NCBI GenBank assembly: GCA_021792255.1
Contig: JAJYUZ010000002.1
Location: 97,444 to 161,443 of the forward strand
Length of the DNA stretch: 64,000 nt
Source of the DNA: Thermoplasmata archaeon
Lineage (GTDB): Archaea > Thermoplasmatota > Thermoplasmata > Thermoplasmatales > GCA-001856825
Direction: 5' to 3'
The position numbers and the translations under genes are program-made. Shown one piece after another: positions 1-9,106 of this stretch (positions are counted from its first letter, which is position 1; every line of letters starts with the position of its first letter). The notes under the pieces are model-generated. The model saw only the letters and a program-made list of their open reading frames with translations, searched no databases and was not told where the DNA came from.

Positions 1-334
1 TGGACACTATCACCCTTGCGCTGTGATACAGGTTTTTTCTCACAGATTTCTTAATTTCGCCAGTCACTTCGACTATAGACTCCTCCGGCAGGTTGATGAA
101 TTTCCTGATGTTCGCAGCGTGTTGATGAACGAGTGGCCTGGTGGGAGCCAAAAAGATGCATTTCCCTCCATCTTCAATCAGCATTGAGAGAGCGATTATC
201 GCAATAATCGTCTTTCCGAGGGCTGTAGGTATAACTATAAGTGTATTTTTTTCAACTGCTTTAAGCGCAATGTTGTCTTGATATTCTCTGAACTCGATTA
301 GGTCGTCCCTAAGCAGCTCAGAATACTTGGGCAC
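1..334 (-). CDS. hef: Hef-type helicase (FANCM/Mph1 family), N-terminal fragment cut by window edge
   Basis: About 111 codons of the N-terminus are present and the rest lies left of the window. Hef is a superfamily 2 helicase that processes stalled replication forks, in many euryarchaea fused to an XPF-type nuclease. Visible are the Q-motif-like FREYQ (residues 15-19), Walker A PTALGKT (36-42), and motif Ia LAPTRPLVHQH (62-72), a block characteristic of Hef/Mph1, followed by VTGEI. The start is taken as GTG at 334; an in-frame stop lies shortly upstream and no ATG intervenes. Whether the nuclease half is present cannot be seen here. Confidence 0.85.
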   Translation of the reverse strand, partial: MPKYSELLRDDLIEFREYQDNIALKAVEKNTLIVIPTALGKTIIAIIALSMLIEDGGKCIFLAPTRPLVHQHAANIRKFINLPEESIVEVTGEIKKSVRKNLYHSARVIVS

Positions 335-454
335 AATGGATAATGCCTGATTGGCTTTAACTTTAGTGCAATTCTAGTCTTACGGAAAAATGAAGGCTTT
401 TGTTCATTCAAGAAGACGGGCAGTTATTACTCAAATCAGGAAAATTCAAAGTTC

Positions 455-1795
455 TTATTTGACGTCGGTTTTAAAGTAGTCTTCAATCCTCTTTTTAATA
501 CCCTCAACTGTCGATCTCCCCTGGTCAGTTTTGAAATAAAAATGACCGACTCTCCTCTTTAGCACGTCATCCACAGTCAGGGCGCACTCATTCCTAAGGG
601 CCGAGTCTATTTCATCACCTTCCCTTTTATAAAGAATTAATGGAAGACCGTCAACCTTCAAGTCGACATTCAGTATTCTGCCAAGCCGCCTAGCTATCTT
701 TCTGGCCGCATTTCTATAATTCGTTATCTTGACTCCCATCACCGTGACCATCCTTCCAGTCACATCGACGTAAAAGTCCCTGGTCACTCTTCCGGGATCT
801 GAACCCTTTCCATATAGTGGTCTTATTCCTACGTACTCCCCTACGACATCCTCAGAAGTAAGTGAAGGAAATATTTTCCTGGCTGAATTTAGAATATATT
901 CCCTTTCCTCGTTCTTTACGGTGAGACTGTCTGGTCTCTCGGTGAAGTCATCAGTCGTTCCAATCAATACGACCTCTCCCCTCGGAATGACGAACATCTG
1001 TCTACCGTCGAGGTGAGATCTGAAAACTACTGCATTGTCCAGAGATAGTTTGTCCTTTCTCACGATGATATGAGCTCCTCTAGTGAGCTGCAGGTTGTTG
1101 ATCCTTTCGGAAGTGTAGGATCCATAGATCTCATTAACCCATGGCCCGGTAGCGTTCAAAACTATTTTCCCGCTCACCGAATATTCGCCCATATCAAATT
1201 TATCCTTAAGGGTGATTTCAACTCCTTTTTCAGTGTCTTTGATTCTGGTCGCTTCGAGATAATTTATAGCAGTTCCTCCCAGCTTGACGAATGTAGCTAC
1301 ATTGTAAACAACCAGAAGTGCATCGTCTGTGGCAGCATCTTCGTACGTAAAGTGTCCAGAGTAACCATCGTAAGAGTACTTCCCCTTTATAAAATTAGGA
1401 AGTCTGAATTTCCCCCCAAGGATGTTGTAGAGTAACAGCCCCATATACAAGGTCTTCTTTCCCCAAGAATCGACATCAATTAGGATATCAAATTTCATTG
1501 GCTGGACTATGTCAACGTTTCTGACGAGGTAATTACGCTCCTTTAGAAGTTCTCTGGTCAAAAGCAGGTGTCCCTGGGCAAGATATCTCAGTCCTCCGTG
1601 TATAAGCTTGGACGAGTTGCTGCTCGTGCCCGAAGCGAAGTCTCCTTTATCGACTAGCAAAACCTTGACCTTATTGGAACTCAATAAGCTTGCAATTCCG
1701 GCCCCCGCTATCCCTCCTCCAACAATGACAACGTCGAAAAAGCTTCCATTGAGTTTTTCCAGATCACGTTTCCTTGTGAAATAAGAAAACTCCAT
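455..1795 (-). CDS. glpD: FAD-dependent glycerol-3-phosphate dehydrogenase
   Basis: Oxidises glycerol 3-phosphate to dihydroxyacetone phosphate with a bound flavin, normally passing electrons to the membrane quinone pool. The N-terminus has the dinucleotide-binding motif VIVGGGIAGAG, then the family stretch GTSSNSSKLIHGGLRYL and the C-terminal block VMGVKITNYRNAARKIA. At about 447 residues it is a little shorter than bacterial GlpD and lacks the extra C-terminal iron-sulfur domain of GlpA. The start is placed at the ATG giving MEFSYF (1795), because earlier in-frame starts (1816, 1837) add residues that look non-coding. In archaea it feeds glycerol or lipid-derived G3P into central metabolism. 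Confidence 0.88.
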   Translation of the reverse strand: MEFSYFTRKRDLEKLNGSFFDVVIVGGGIAGAGIASLLSSNKVKVLLVDKGDFASGTSSNSSKLIHGGLRYLAQGHLLLTRELLKERNYLVRNVDIVQPMKFDILIDVDSWGKKTLYMGLLLYNILGGKFRLPNFIKGKYSYDGYSGHFTYEDAATDDALLVVYNVATFVKLGGTAINYLEATRIKDTEKGVEITLKDKFDMGEYSVSGKIVLNATGPWVNEIYGSYTSERINNLQLTRGAHIIVRKDKLSLDNAVVFRSHLDGRQMFVIPRGEVVLIGTTDDFTERPDSLTVKNEEREYILNSARKIFPSLTSEDVVGEYVGIRPLYGKGSDPGRVTRDFYVDVTGRMVTVMGVKITNYRNAARKIARRLGRILNVDLKVDGLPLILYKREGDEIDSALRNECALTVDDVLKRRVGHFYFKTDQGRSTVEGIKKRIEDYFKTDVK

Positions 1796-1997
1796 CGGGC
1801 AAAACAGTGCTTCCATCGTAATAATCCATTCTATCATCGATTCGCGTACCGATAGCTTAACTCAGGGTGCGATGTGCACAATCTAGAACGTTCAACAATG
1901 CAATTGCTACTCTCAGAGAATGAGAGACGGTTTCTGGATTTATTAAATTATCTTTATTTATAATAAGTTTAATTATATTGATAGAATACTCCGACCA

Positions 1998-3230
1998 GTG
2001 CTATTGATTTATCGCTACGTAATCTTGGTATCAATACTCACAACGATAATCTATTTTATATATTATGCACTAAATACATATTACTTGATGAAGCACAGGT
2101 CCGAGCCAGAAAGAAGCGAAGCATTGACCAAGGATGACGTCACAGTATTGGTCCCCGTATTCAAAGAAAAAGTGGAAGTCTTTGACAGGGTCATTCAAAG
2201 AATAGTCGCGCAGGGCACTAGATTTGTGGTAGTCGGAGACTCGAGCGACGAACCGTACAGATCCATAGTCGAGAAGAACGGTGGAATTTTCATCCTCCTG
2301 AAAGAGAGAAAGGGGAAGAGAATAGCAATTTCGGAGGGGATGAAGTATGTGGATACTAGGTTTGTACTCTTTGTGGACAGCGACACTGTGATACCTGTCG
2401 ACACCGTTTGGAAGATGTTGAAGTATTTCAGGGAGAACGTTGGCGGAGTGGGGGCTAACGTATCAATGAGAAGAACAGAAAATGGCGCATCTTATGGTGC
2501 TGAATTCCTAGAAAGGACTAGGGAGATAATTCTCAAGGCGATGTCAGCCCGAGGGGGTAGCGTAATGGTGATAGATGGAAAGTGCGCGATGTACAGGACA
2601 TCCATCGTGAAACCTCTCCTCCAATCGGATAAATTCCGGAATTACAAAGTCGCTGGGAAAATAGCGATAATGGGCGATGACCAGCAATTAAGCGCGTACA
2701 CGATCAAGAAGGGATACAAGGCTACTAAGTGCTTTGAAGTGACCGTCGAGACGGAACCTCCTGAAAATTTCAAACAGCTCACCAAGCAGAGCATAAGGTG
2801 GGCTAGGAGTTCCTACTATTACTTTTTCAAGAACTTGTCTGATGGGACTGCAGTTAAGGCGGGGGGATTCTATACATTCGAAGCGGTCAGTACTTTTGCC
2901 CTTCCTATACTTACTATGGGACTTGGACTTTTCAGATTTTACTACGATCTACATGCTTTGGGCATATTTGCGGGAAATAGTCTCAATACGATAGTTAACT
3001 CAATCACGACTCTCTCAATCCTGACGGACGGCAGACTCCTGATTCATCCGATTCTAGCTTTACTGAGCTTGCCGGGTCCCTTGATCTTTGGCTCGGCCAT
3101 TCTGATGACTCTCAGAAGAGAAAAACTGCGAACATTTGCATACGGTGGGCTTGCTCTTCTCATAATTTTCTTCACCTCTATATATGGTTTCTTGACCTGT
3201 TGGAAACAATCTAGCTGGATGACCAGATAG
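1998..3230 (+). CDS. Membrane-bound family 2 glycosyltransferase (hyaluronan/cellulose synthase-like)
   Basis: A predicted processive GT-A glycosyltransferase. One N-terminal membrane helix (about residues 3-30) precedes a cytoplasmic catalytic domain with VPVFKE, VVVGDSS, the metal-binding FVDSDT, a GDDQQLS acceptor motif and QSIRWARSS, the counterpart of the Q/RxxRW motif. Several membrane helices follow from about residue 295. The start is GTG at 1998, preceded by a strongly AT-rich promoter-like stretch (1940-1979). Its neighbours are sugar-activation genes, so synthesis of a cell-surface or lipid-linked glycan is likely; the sugar donor is not readable from sequence. Confidence 0.82.
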   Translation: MLLIYRYVILVSILTTIIYFIYYALNTYYLMKHRSEPERSEALTKDDVTVLVPVFKEKVEVFDRVIQRIVAQGTRFVVVGDSSDEPYRSIVEKNGGIFILLKERKGKRIAISEGMKYVDTRFVLFVDSDTVIPVDTVWKMLKYFRENVGGVGANVSMRRTENGASYGAEFLERTREIILKAMSARGGSVMVIDGKCAMYRTSIVKPLLQSDKFRNYKVAGKIAIMGDDQQLSAYTIKKGYKATKCFEVTVETEPPENFKQLTKQSIRWARSSYYYFFKNLSDGTAVKAGGFYTFEAVSTFALPILTMGLGLFRFYYDLHALGIFAGNSLNTIVNSITTLSILTDGRLLIHPILALLSLPGPLIFGSAILMTLRREKLRTFAYGGLALLIIFFTSIYGFLTCWKQSSWMTR

Positions 3231-3341
3231 GTCTCCAGATTCTTGGGGGACCCAGTCAATCCTTGAAAACTTGCAGCTTTCTTAGCAGATTTGGACCAAA
3301 TCAAACGCATCAAAATGGAGGCGAGGAGCTACCCTTCAAGT

Positions 3342-4334
3342 TCAGGTGGTTACTGATCTTGCCCCCATGTTGTCGAAGGAAATGCGAGTGACGAAATCGG
3401 AATATTCCATCATTTTCCTCTGTATTTTCCAGAGGTTCTTGTGGTTCCCTATTATCAGAATGAATCCCTCAGACCCTCCTCCCATTAGTCTGGCTGCTCC
3501 AGCTCCACTCTCTAAGGCTGCTCTTATGAGAGCGTCGACCTTTGAATTCGTAATGTTCTTTGCTAGCCCTTTCTTGAGCTCCCAGCCGCTGTTAACAAGA
3601 TTGACAAATCTATCGAAGCTATTTTCTTCGATGGCTTCTCTCGCTTCCTCTGTATTCTTCTTAATTTCCAACAGACGTCCAATAAGTTCATTCGAGCCAT
3701 TCTTCAACTTACTCACTTCTTCCTGCAACTCGTTGGAGCTGTTGTGTGAAGAACCAGTAAAGACCATCAGAGTAGATTTTTCGAGCAGTTTGACAAATGG
3801 ACTTTCGTGATCAAACACCTCCATCTTGTAATTGTCTCCTGAGAATTCCATGTATTTCATCCCGCCGAATGAGACTGCGAAAGGATCCTGTTTTCCCAGA
3901 GTTGCACCGAAGAAATTCTTCTCAACCTCGTACGTTTCTTTGGCCAGGCTCGCTTTGGTTACTTCCTCTCCGTTGAGGATCTTTAAAATGTGAAGCAGAC
4001 CGAGAACGAGAGCACTCGAGGAACCTAGGCCGGTTCCTGGAGGTACGTCTCCAGATATATTCAATCTACCTTTGACAATTCCTCTTTCTTTGAACAACAT
4101 CGTGACTCCCTCAAGGAAATTGTTGTGGATCTGGTTGGAGAAACTCCAGCTCTTAAGAAGATCTCTGGAAGAGATTTCGAGAGGTTGTCCATCGTCCACA
4201 TAGCTAAGTCTGATCCCTTTGTCTATCGTAGTGTTGATGACGCATCCTCCGAACATCTCTGGAAATGGTGAAACGTCAGTGCCCCCTCCGCTAAAACTTA
4301 CTCGGTACGGGCACACTACAGAAATCCTCTTCAT
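3342..4334 (-). CDS. GHMP-family sugar kinase (heptose/fucose kinase-like)
   Basis: An ATP-dependent small-molecule kinase. VSFSGGGTDVSPFP near the N-terminus (about residues 13-25) is typical of the D-glycero-D-manno-heptose 7-phosphate kinase/L-fucokinase branch of GHMP kinases, not of mevalonate or homoserine kinases. The glycine-rich ATP loop GDVPPGTGLGSSSA lies at about 95-108 and the C-terminal GAARLMGGGSEGF is the third GHMP motif. The start is set at 4334 (MKRISVV), where homology begins; the longer reading frame adds 25 unlikely residues. Its position between a glycosyltransferase and UDP-sulfoquinovose synthase suggests phosphorylation of a sugar for glycan building. The substrate is unknown. 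Confidence 0.8.
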   Translation of the reverse strand: MKRISVVCPYRVSFSGGGTDVSPFPEMFGGCVINTTIDKGIRLSYVDDGQPLEISSRDLLKSWSFSNQIHNNFLEGVTMLFKERGIVKGRLNISGDVPPGTGLGSSSALVLGLLHILKILNGEEVTKASLAKETYEVEKNFFGATLGKQDPFAVSFGGMKYMEFSGDNYKMEVFDHESPFVKLLEKSTLMVFTGSSHNSSNELQEEVSKLKNGSNELIGRLLEIKKNTEEAREAIEENSFDRFVNLVNSGWELKKGLAKNITNSKVDALIRAALESGAGAARLMGGGSEGFILIIGNHKNLWKIQRKMMEYSDFVTRISFDNMGARSVTT

Positions 4335-4459
4335 TATACGTAACTGAAGGAAACGATTGCTAATAATAGTGCTGTCAAAACGATGCTTTAGGGGAAACAG
4401 AATCTTCACGCACTAAGGATTGAGATTAAATTAAAATCACTCAAATGACTGTAATGCCG

Positions 4460-5629
4460 ATGAGAGTACTGATACTGGGAATAGATGGCTACATTGGCTG
4501 GGCACTGGCTCAAAAGCTCGCATCCCAGGGCCACGACATCTATGGAGCCGACAACTTTTATACTAGGAGAAGAGTGAAGGAAGTAGGCTCAGATTCTGTT
4601 TTCCCCATTCCACGAATTGGGGCAAGACTCCAAGGTTTCAAGAAATTCTACGACAAGGATATCAGATTCTTCAGAGGGAACGTTGCAGATCCAAAATTCG
4701 TTTACAAAATCTTTGAGGATATCAAGCCGGAAGCAGTCTACCATCTGGCAGAACAAAGATCTGCGCCTTATTCCATGATGGGTCTGAAACAGGCGAACGA
4801 GACAATGATTGGCAATATCGTCAGCACCATCAACCTTGTCTATGCTGCAAAGGATCTGAATCCAGACGTCCACATAATCAAGCTGGGTACGATGGGGGAA
4901 TACGGTACCCCAAACATAGACATTACGGAAGGATTTTTTGAGATCGAATTCAGGGGAAGAAAGGATACCTTGCCTTTTCCAAGGAATGCTGGATCATGGT
5001 ACCACTGGACTAAGGTTCACGACTCTAACAATCTCATGTTTGCCAATAGGTTGTGGAAATTGAAAATCACGGACGTGATGCAGGGGGTCGTCTATGGAAC
5101 AGAAACAAATGAAATAACAAGATCTCATCTCTACACGAGGTTCGACATTGATGAAGTCTGGGGTACCGCCCTCAACAGGTTTTCAGCCCAAGCAGTGACG
5201 AGCCTACCCATAACGCCCTATGGCAAGGGAAATCAGAAGAGGGGGTTTCTCTCGCTCGATGACAGCGTGAACTGCCTTACAATAGCCATGGAAAGGCCTC
5301 CGAAAGAAGGTGAATACAGGGTGCTCAATCAGTTCGATCAGTACTATTCTGTAAATTTTCTAGCCGAAACGGTTCAGGAAGTTTATAGAGAACTGACCGG
5401 GAAGAATGCACAAATTCAGCACGTCGACAATCCCAGAGTGGAGGCCGAAAATCACTACTACAACCCAGACCACAAGAAGCTTTACGACCTGGGATATCGT
5501 CCCTCCGGAAATTTGAGAGATGAAATCAAAAAGATAATCGAGGACCTAATGAAGCACAGAGAGAGGCTCGGGAAACTGAAGAAGGTCATAATGCCCAAGA
5601 CTTTTTGGAGAGAGAGTTCAGGGCTCTAA
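4460..5629 (+). CDS. agl3: UDP-sulfoquinovose synthase (Agl3/SQD1 family)
   Basis: An NAD-dependent extended short-chain dehydrogenase that converts UDP-glucose plus sulfite to UDP-sulfoquinovose. Evidence: Rossmann motif LGIDGYIGWA at the N-terminus, the family-specific YGADNFYTRRRVKEVGSDS-type region, a catalytic YHWTK (YxxxK), and the SQD1-like length of about 390 residues. The start MRVLILG at 4460 is preferred; an upstream ATG at 4445 adds five residues. In Sulfolobus, Agl3 supplies sulfoquinovose for N-glycans, and sulfosugars are also reported from Thermoplasma glycans. The nucleotidyltransferase just downstream on the opposite strand could make the UDP-glucose substrate. Confidence 0.9.
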   Translation: MRVLILGIDGYIGWALAQKLASQGHDIYGADNFYTRRRVKEVGSDSVFPIPRIGARLQGFKKFYDKDIRFFRGNVADPKFVYKIFEDIKPEAVYHLAEQRSAPYSMMGLKQANETMIGNIVSTINLVYAAKDLNPDVHIIKLGTMGEYGTPNIDITEGFFEIEFRGRKDTLPFPRNAGSWYHWTKVHDSNNLMFANRLWKLKITDVMQGVVYGTETNEITRSHLYTRFDIDEVWGTALNRFSAQAVTSLPITPYGKGNQKRGFLSLDDSVNCLTIAMERPPKEGEYRVLNQFDQYYSVNFLAETVQEVYRELTGKNAQIQHVDNPRVEAENHYYNPDHKKLYDLGYRPSGNLRDEIKKIIEDLMKHRERLGKLKKVIMPKTFWRESSGL

Positions 5630-5644
5630 AGTGCGTCCGTTTTA

Positions 5645-6385
5645 TCATCTCTTCTTGGAGTGCCTGTAGGTTGCTTCGAGAACAAGTCGATAGTCTTCAG
5701 CTAGTCCGACGCTGACCCACGAACTTCTCGGAATTTCCACGGCTGCAAATTTTACTCCGGACTTTATGGCACTGGAGATTGCATCCGTCAATTCTGCTTT
5801 GCCTTCTTTGTAGGAAATGAAATCGAATACCGCTGAGGGCAGGTAGTACATTGCGCAAAGTGCATAATCGGAAGGGGGATTTTCTGGTTTTTCCATGACT
5901 TCAGAAACTTCCAATCTCCTTTCCGTCTTGTTGAGAACGGCTACCCCATACTTTCTCGGATCGTCTACCTTCATCACAAATAGGGTCCATTTTCTTTCTA
6001 TTTCAGCTTTCTCAAGTTGTACTCTGAAACGCTCTAAGTCTAGTATCATTCCGTCTCCGGCCGCTAGAAAGAATCCTTCTTCCTTGATGAATTCCCTAGC
6101 AGCAAGTACAGCGTCTCCAAATCCCTTCTTTTCTCTTTGAAAGAATAGCTTGACCGAGGGATAAACAGCCAAAAGATAGTCTCGCAAGATCGAGTCGGAG
6201 GGGTCAACGACTACCGCAATTTCACTTATTCCAATCTGTTTTAATTTGGAGATCAGGACATCAACTATAGGTCTCAGCAGCAGGTCGCCTTCTCTGTAAT
6301 CGTACACATTGAGTAGCTCTTTTCTTATTATCCCGTTCAAACCAGACCGCTTGCCTAATCCTGCAGCAGTTATTATCGCCCTCAT
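5645..6385 (-). CDS. Sugar-1-phosphate nucleotidyltransferase (GalU/RmlA-like)
   Basis: A nucleotidyltransferase forming an NDP-sugar from an NTP and a sugar 1-phosphate. The N-terminus carries the pyrophosphorylase signature AAGLGKRSG, with GFGDAVLAA, the metal-site AAGDGMI and VMEKP downstream. At 246 residues it lacks a C-terminal beta-helix, as in short UTP-glucose-1-phosphate uridylyltransferases. It converges with the UDP-sulfoquinovose synthase gene across a 15-bp gap, so UDP-glucose supply is a reasonable inference. The specificity for UTP or dTTP, and for the sugar, is not determined. Confidence 0.83.
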   Translation of the reverse strand: MRAIITAAGLGKRSGLNGIIRKELLNVYDYREGDLLLRPIVDVLISKLKQIGISEIAVVVDPSDSILRDYLLAVYPSVKLFFQREKKGFGDAVLAAREFIKEEGFFLAAGDGMILDLERFRVQLEKAEIERKWTLFVMKVDDPRKYGVAVLNKTERRLEVSEVMEKPENPPSDYALCAMYYLPSAVFDFISYKEGKAELTDAISSAIKSGVKFAAVEIPRSSWVSVGLAEDYRLVLEATYRHSKKR

Positions 6386-6485
6386 TCTCTTATTACAGAA
6401 TAAGCAGAACCTATAAAATTTAGTCCAATCCTAACTGAGCGGGGGAAAGGAGCGACATTTTTAATGGTGAAATGATAGAGGCTAG

Positions 6486-7445
6486 GTGTCATCTTCCCTC
6501 CTTTCAGTCCCAGAGATCGCTGCAGGAATAGTGATGCTTATCGTTTCTTCCTTTATCTTGACTATTACCATTGAAGAGATTGGGAAGCGCGGGAAATTCA
6601 GCGAGAGTTTCACCGGAGCAGTGATAAGTCCAATCTTTACAGCAATGCCTGAACTGGTGGTGATAATTCTAGCCCTCGTTTTGATTGGAAGGGAATCGGG
6701 CTCAGAAATAGCGGCTGGAACAATCATAGGAGAACCCTTCATGGTGTCGGCCATTGGTTTTCCAATCGTGGCCATAGCGCTGCTAGTCGCTCGGAGAAAA
6801 AAGAAGATCGAAATCGCGGATCCGATCTTGTCTAAGATGCTCATCTTCATGGGTCTAGTGTTTCCAATAATGCTGATTCCTCGATTCTTTGGCTTCCTTG
6901 TTGTGAAGATTTTGATAGCCGTTCTGCTGGTCCTTTTGTACTTCGTCTTCTTGAGGTTCATCAAAGGAAACAGGATACTGGAAGAAGAGGCGGCAAGCAT
7001 TAGGATCCAGAACAGGGCCTTGCTGGTGTTAGTGTTGCTTGCTGGAGTGGGGCTCCTGCTTGGAGGCTCATCTCTTCTTGTACAGGGTATCGACAATCTT
7101 TCCGTACAGACGGGTGTGAATAGAGAACTGATTACAATTCTGATAGTGCCCATAGGAACGATAGTACCGGAGACGATGAACGCCCTAATTTGGGCGACCA
7201 GAAGCAAAACAAACCTTGCAATCGGAGCCGTGGCTGGAGAGGAGATGTACTTTGCCACTTTTTTTCCCGCCCTAGGAATTTTAGCGAGTCAATGGGTCAT
7301 AACCTTCGACGGGATTCTAGCAATAGTTTTGACGTCCTTGTTTTCCGTTGCTATAGGCTTGGCGACCTATAAGTTCAGAAATGCAGTTTACATTTTCATA
7401 CTCTACTTCGCATCTCTTCTGATCTTTTTGTCATTTGTTTACTAA
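6486..7445 (+). CDS. Sodium/calcium exchanger-like membrane antiporter (CaCA superfamily)
   Basis: A polytopic membrane protein of about 319 residues with the duplicated architecture of the Ca2+/cation antiporter superfamily. The first alpha-repeat reads AVISPIFTAMPELVVI and the second VPIGTIVPETMNALI; each keeps the P-E pair that binds the cation. A charged loop (ARRKKKIEIAD and FIKGNRILEEE) lies between the halves. The start is GTG at 6486, only about 15 bp after an AT-rich stretch. Function: exchange of Ca2+ or another divalent cation against Na+ or H+; in an acidophile H+ coupling is plausible. It ends 3 bp before the longest reading of ribB, so co-transcription with the riboflavin genes is likely. 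Confidence 0.8.
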   Translation: MSSSLLSVPEIAAGIVMLIVSSFILTITIEEIGKRGKFSESFTGAVISPIFTAMPELVVIILALVLIGRESGSEIAAGTIIGEPFMVSAIGFPIVAIALLVARRKKKIEIADPILSKMLIFMGLVFPIMLIPRFFGFLVVKILIAVLLVLLYFVFLRFIKGNRILEEEAASIRIQNRALLVLVLLAGVGLLLGGSSLLVQGIDNLSVQTGVNRELITILIVPIGTIVPETMNALIWATRSKTNLAIGAVAGEEMYFATFFPALGILASQWVITFDGILAIVLTSLFSVAIGLATYKFRNAVYIFILYFASLLIFLSFVY

Positions 7446-7505
7446 AATTTGAGTAAATCCAATAAAATAGGAAATGTTAAAATACCGTCTTTAAATCAAG
7501 GAAAT

Positions 7506-8165
7506 ATGACCGATCTATCTGGATTATCACTTTCAAATATAAAAAAAAGTCTTTTAAACGGCGAACCTCTGATAGTTTATGATTTCGACGGGAGAGAGGA
7601 AGAAGCTGACATGGTCTTTTACGCAGGAACGGTAACATGGAAATCAGTCAATCAACTTAGAAAGGATGCAGGAGGGCTCGTGTGTTATGTTACGGGCAAG
7701 GAGGAGGCAAGAAAGATTGGTCTCAATTTTCTGACAGATGAATGGAAGACGCATCCAGTATATCAGAGTCTCATAAAGAAACCATCGTACGGAGACTACC
7801 CTTCATTCCTGATTTGGGTAAACCACGTTTCGGTTTCTACTGGGATTTCGGACTCAGATAGGGCCAGCACAATCCGAGAGCTCCACAATCTACTGACGGA
7901 CCACATTGAAAACAAGGAAGAATTCTTCATGAAGAATTTCTATGCGCCGGGTCATATTCCAGTCCTTGCATCCAGGGGATTGGACGAAAGGAGGGGCCAC
8001 ACCGAGCTAGTCGCTCGTATTGCGGAACTCGTGGGACTCCCGCGGAGCATGGTGATTGCGGAAATGCTGGGAGATGGAAAGAGTCTCAAGAGAGCTAACG
8101 CGGAGGAATATGCAAGGAAGAACAAACTGGTATTCCTAGAAGGCAAAGACATAATCGGGATGTGA
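7506..8165 (+). CDS. ribB: 3,4-dihydroxy-2-butanone 4-phosphate synthase
   Basis: Makes the four-carbon precursor of lumazine from ribulose 5-phosphate. The protein carries the RibB block FDGREEEADMVFYA, matching the family's acidic metal-binding motif, and LRKDAGGLVCYVTG, followed by a C-terminal GHIPVLASRGLDERRGHTE (catalytic arginine and histidine region). The ATG at 7506, preceded by AAGGAAAT, is chosen; a TTG at 7449 would add 19 residues that are not typical of the family. It overlaps the next gene by a few bases and forms a ribB-ribC-ribH operon. Confidence 0.88.
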   Translation: MTDLSGLSLSNIKKSLLNGEPLIVYDFDGREEEADMVFYAGTVTWKSVNQLRKDAGGLVCYVTGKEEARKIGLNFLTDEWKTHPVYQSLIKKPSYGDYPSFLIWVNHVSVSTGISDSDRASTIRELHNLLTDHIENKEEFFMKNFYAPGHIPVLASRGLDERRGHTELVARIAELVGLPRSMVIAEMLGDGKSLKRANAEEYARKNKLVFLEGKDIIGM

Positions 8166-8170
8166 ACGTG

Positions 8171-8641
8171 ATGACTAAGTACGGGATTGTGGACACAACT
8201 TTTTCAAGGGTGGATATGGGGAAGTACGCTTACGATACGATAAGGAAGGAAGATCCAGATGGAGAGATTATCAGATACACGGTTCCAGGAATAAAGGACC
8301 TTCCAATAGGGGCGACAAAGTTGTTCGAACAAGGGTGCGAAGGTGTCATCACTCTAGGGTGGGTCGGGAAGACAAAGCTGGATAAGTATAGCTATCTGGC
8401 CACCAGCATAGGGCTGATTCATGCTCAGCTTCTTGCCAAGAAACACATAATGGATGTAACAATTCACGAGGACGAAGTGGAGGAGTCTCAACTGGTCTTC
8501 CTTTCAAAGGACAGGACTACCAAGCACGCTGCAAACCTGGTGAAGCTCGTGAAGGATGGGGGGAGATCACTGTCTTCCATGGCCGGAAAGGGGCTCAGGC
8601 AAGGATATAATAATGCAGGACAAATTCTGAGTGAGGATTAA
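8171..8641 (+). CDS. ribC: Archaeal-type riboflavin synthase
   Basis: Catalyses dismutation of two 6,7-dimethyl-8-ribityllumazine molecules to riboflavin. It belongs to the archaeal pentameric synthases, which are paralogues of lumazine synthase and unrelated to bacterial Rib[16 protein letters not shown] at the N-terminus, [22 protein letters not shown] and TLGWVGKT in the centre. The ATG at 8171 is preferred; GTG at 8162 overlaps the ribB stop. The last residues overlap the spacing before ribH, consistent with translational coupling. Confidence 0.9.
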   Translation: MTKYGIVDTTFSRVDMGKYAYDTIRKEDPDGEIIRYTVPGIKDLPIGATKLFEQGCEGVITLGWVGKTKLDKYSYLATSIGLIHAQLLAKKHIMDVTIHEDEVEESQLVFLSKDRTTKHAANLVKLVKDGGRSLSSMAGKGLRQGYNNAGQILSED

Positions 8642-8642
8642 C

Positions 8643-9065
8643 ATGCCAAGAATAGGACTTGTGGTCTCGGACTTCAATTATGATATCACCTATCTGATGC
8701 AAAAGAAGGCAGAGGAGCAATCTGATCTCCTAGGGATTGAGCACGAGGCGATCAGAGTCCCGGGTGTCTTCGATATGCCCCTAGCAGTCAAGATGCTTCT
8801 GAAGAAGAAAAACATCGATGGTGTCGCATTGCTGGGCGCGGTCATTAAAGGGGAGACGAAGCACGATGACCTAGTAATTAATCAGTCAGTTAGGAAAATT
8901 GTGGATCTTTCAAACGAATACGAAAAGCCCGTGACGATAGGAATAATCGGACCTGGGGCTGAGCACGATCAGGCCGTGGCTAGAATTGAAGAATACTCTT
9001 CAAGGGCCGTCGAATCTCTGGCAAAACTGTTCAAAGCATTAAGAAAAGTCAACCTTGAACGTTAG
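8643..9065 (+). CDS. ribH: 6,7-dimethyl-8-ribityllumazine synthase
   Basis: Condenses the RibB product with 5-amino-6-ribitylaminouracil. Features: [14 protein letters not shown] at the N-terminus, [15 protein letters not shown], and the conserved [14 protein letters not shown] containing the catalytic histidine. Length (140 residues) is normal. ATG at 8643 follows the ribC stop by one base. The sequence resemblance to the preceding ribC gene (PG-x-P-A and G-x-V-x-G-x-T blocks) fits their common origin. Confidence 0.92.
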   Translation: MPRIGLVVSDFNYDITYLMQKKAEEQSDLLGIEHEAIRVPGVFDMPLAVKMLLKKKNIDGVALLGAVIKGETKHDDLVINQSVRKIVDLSNEYEKPVTIGIIGPGAEHDQAVARIEEYSSRAVESLAKLFKALRKVNLER

Positions 9066-9106
9066 AGGAAGCCAACATTTTTTTAACCCAAGGCTATCAT
9101 AACAAA

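Noticed and set aside
1070..1435. 121-residue plus-strand frame opposite the glycerol-3-phosphate dehydrogenase
   Set aside because: It is antisense to a well-supported enzyme and has no domain or promoter.
6482..7258. 258-residue minus-strand frame
   Set aside because: Mirror of the cation antiporter's hydrophobic codons; sequence is low-complexity Ser/Ile/Thr/Arg and lacks family motifs.
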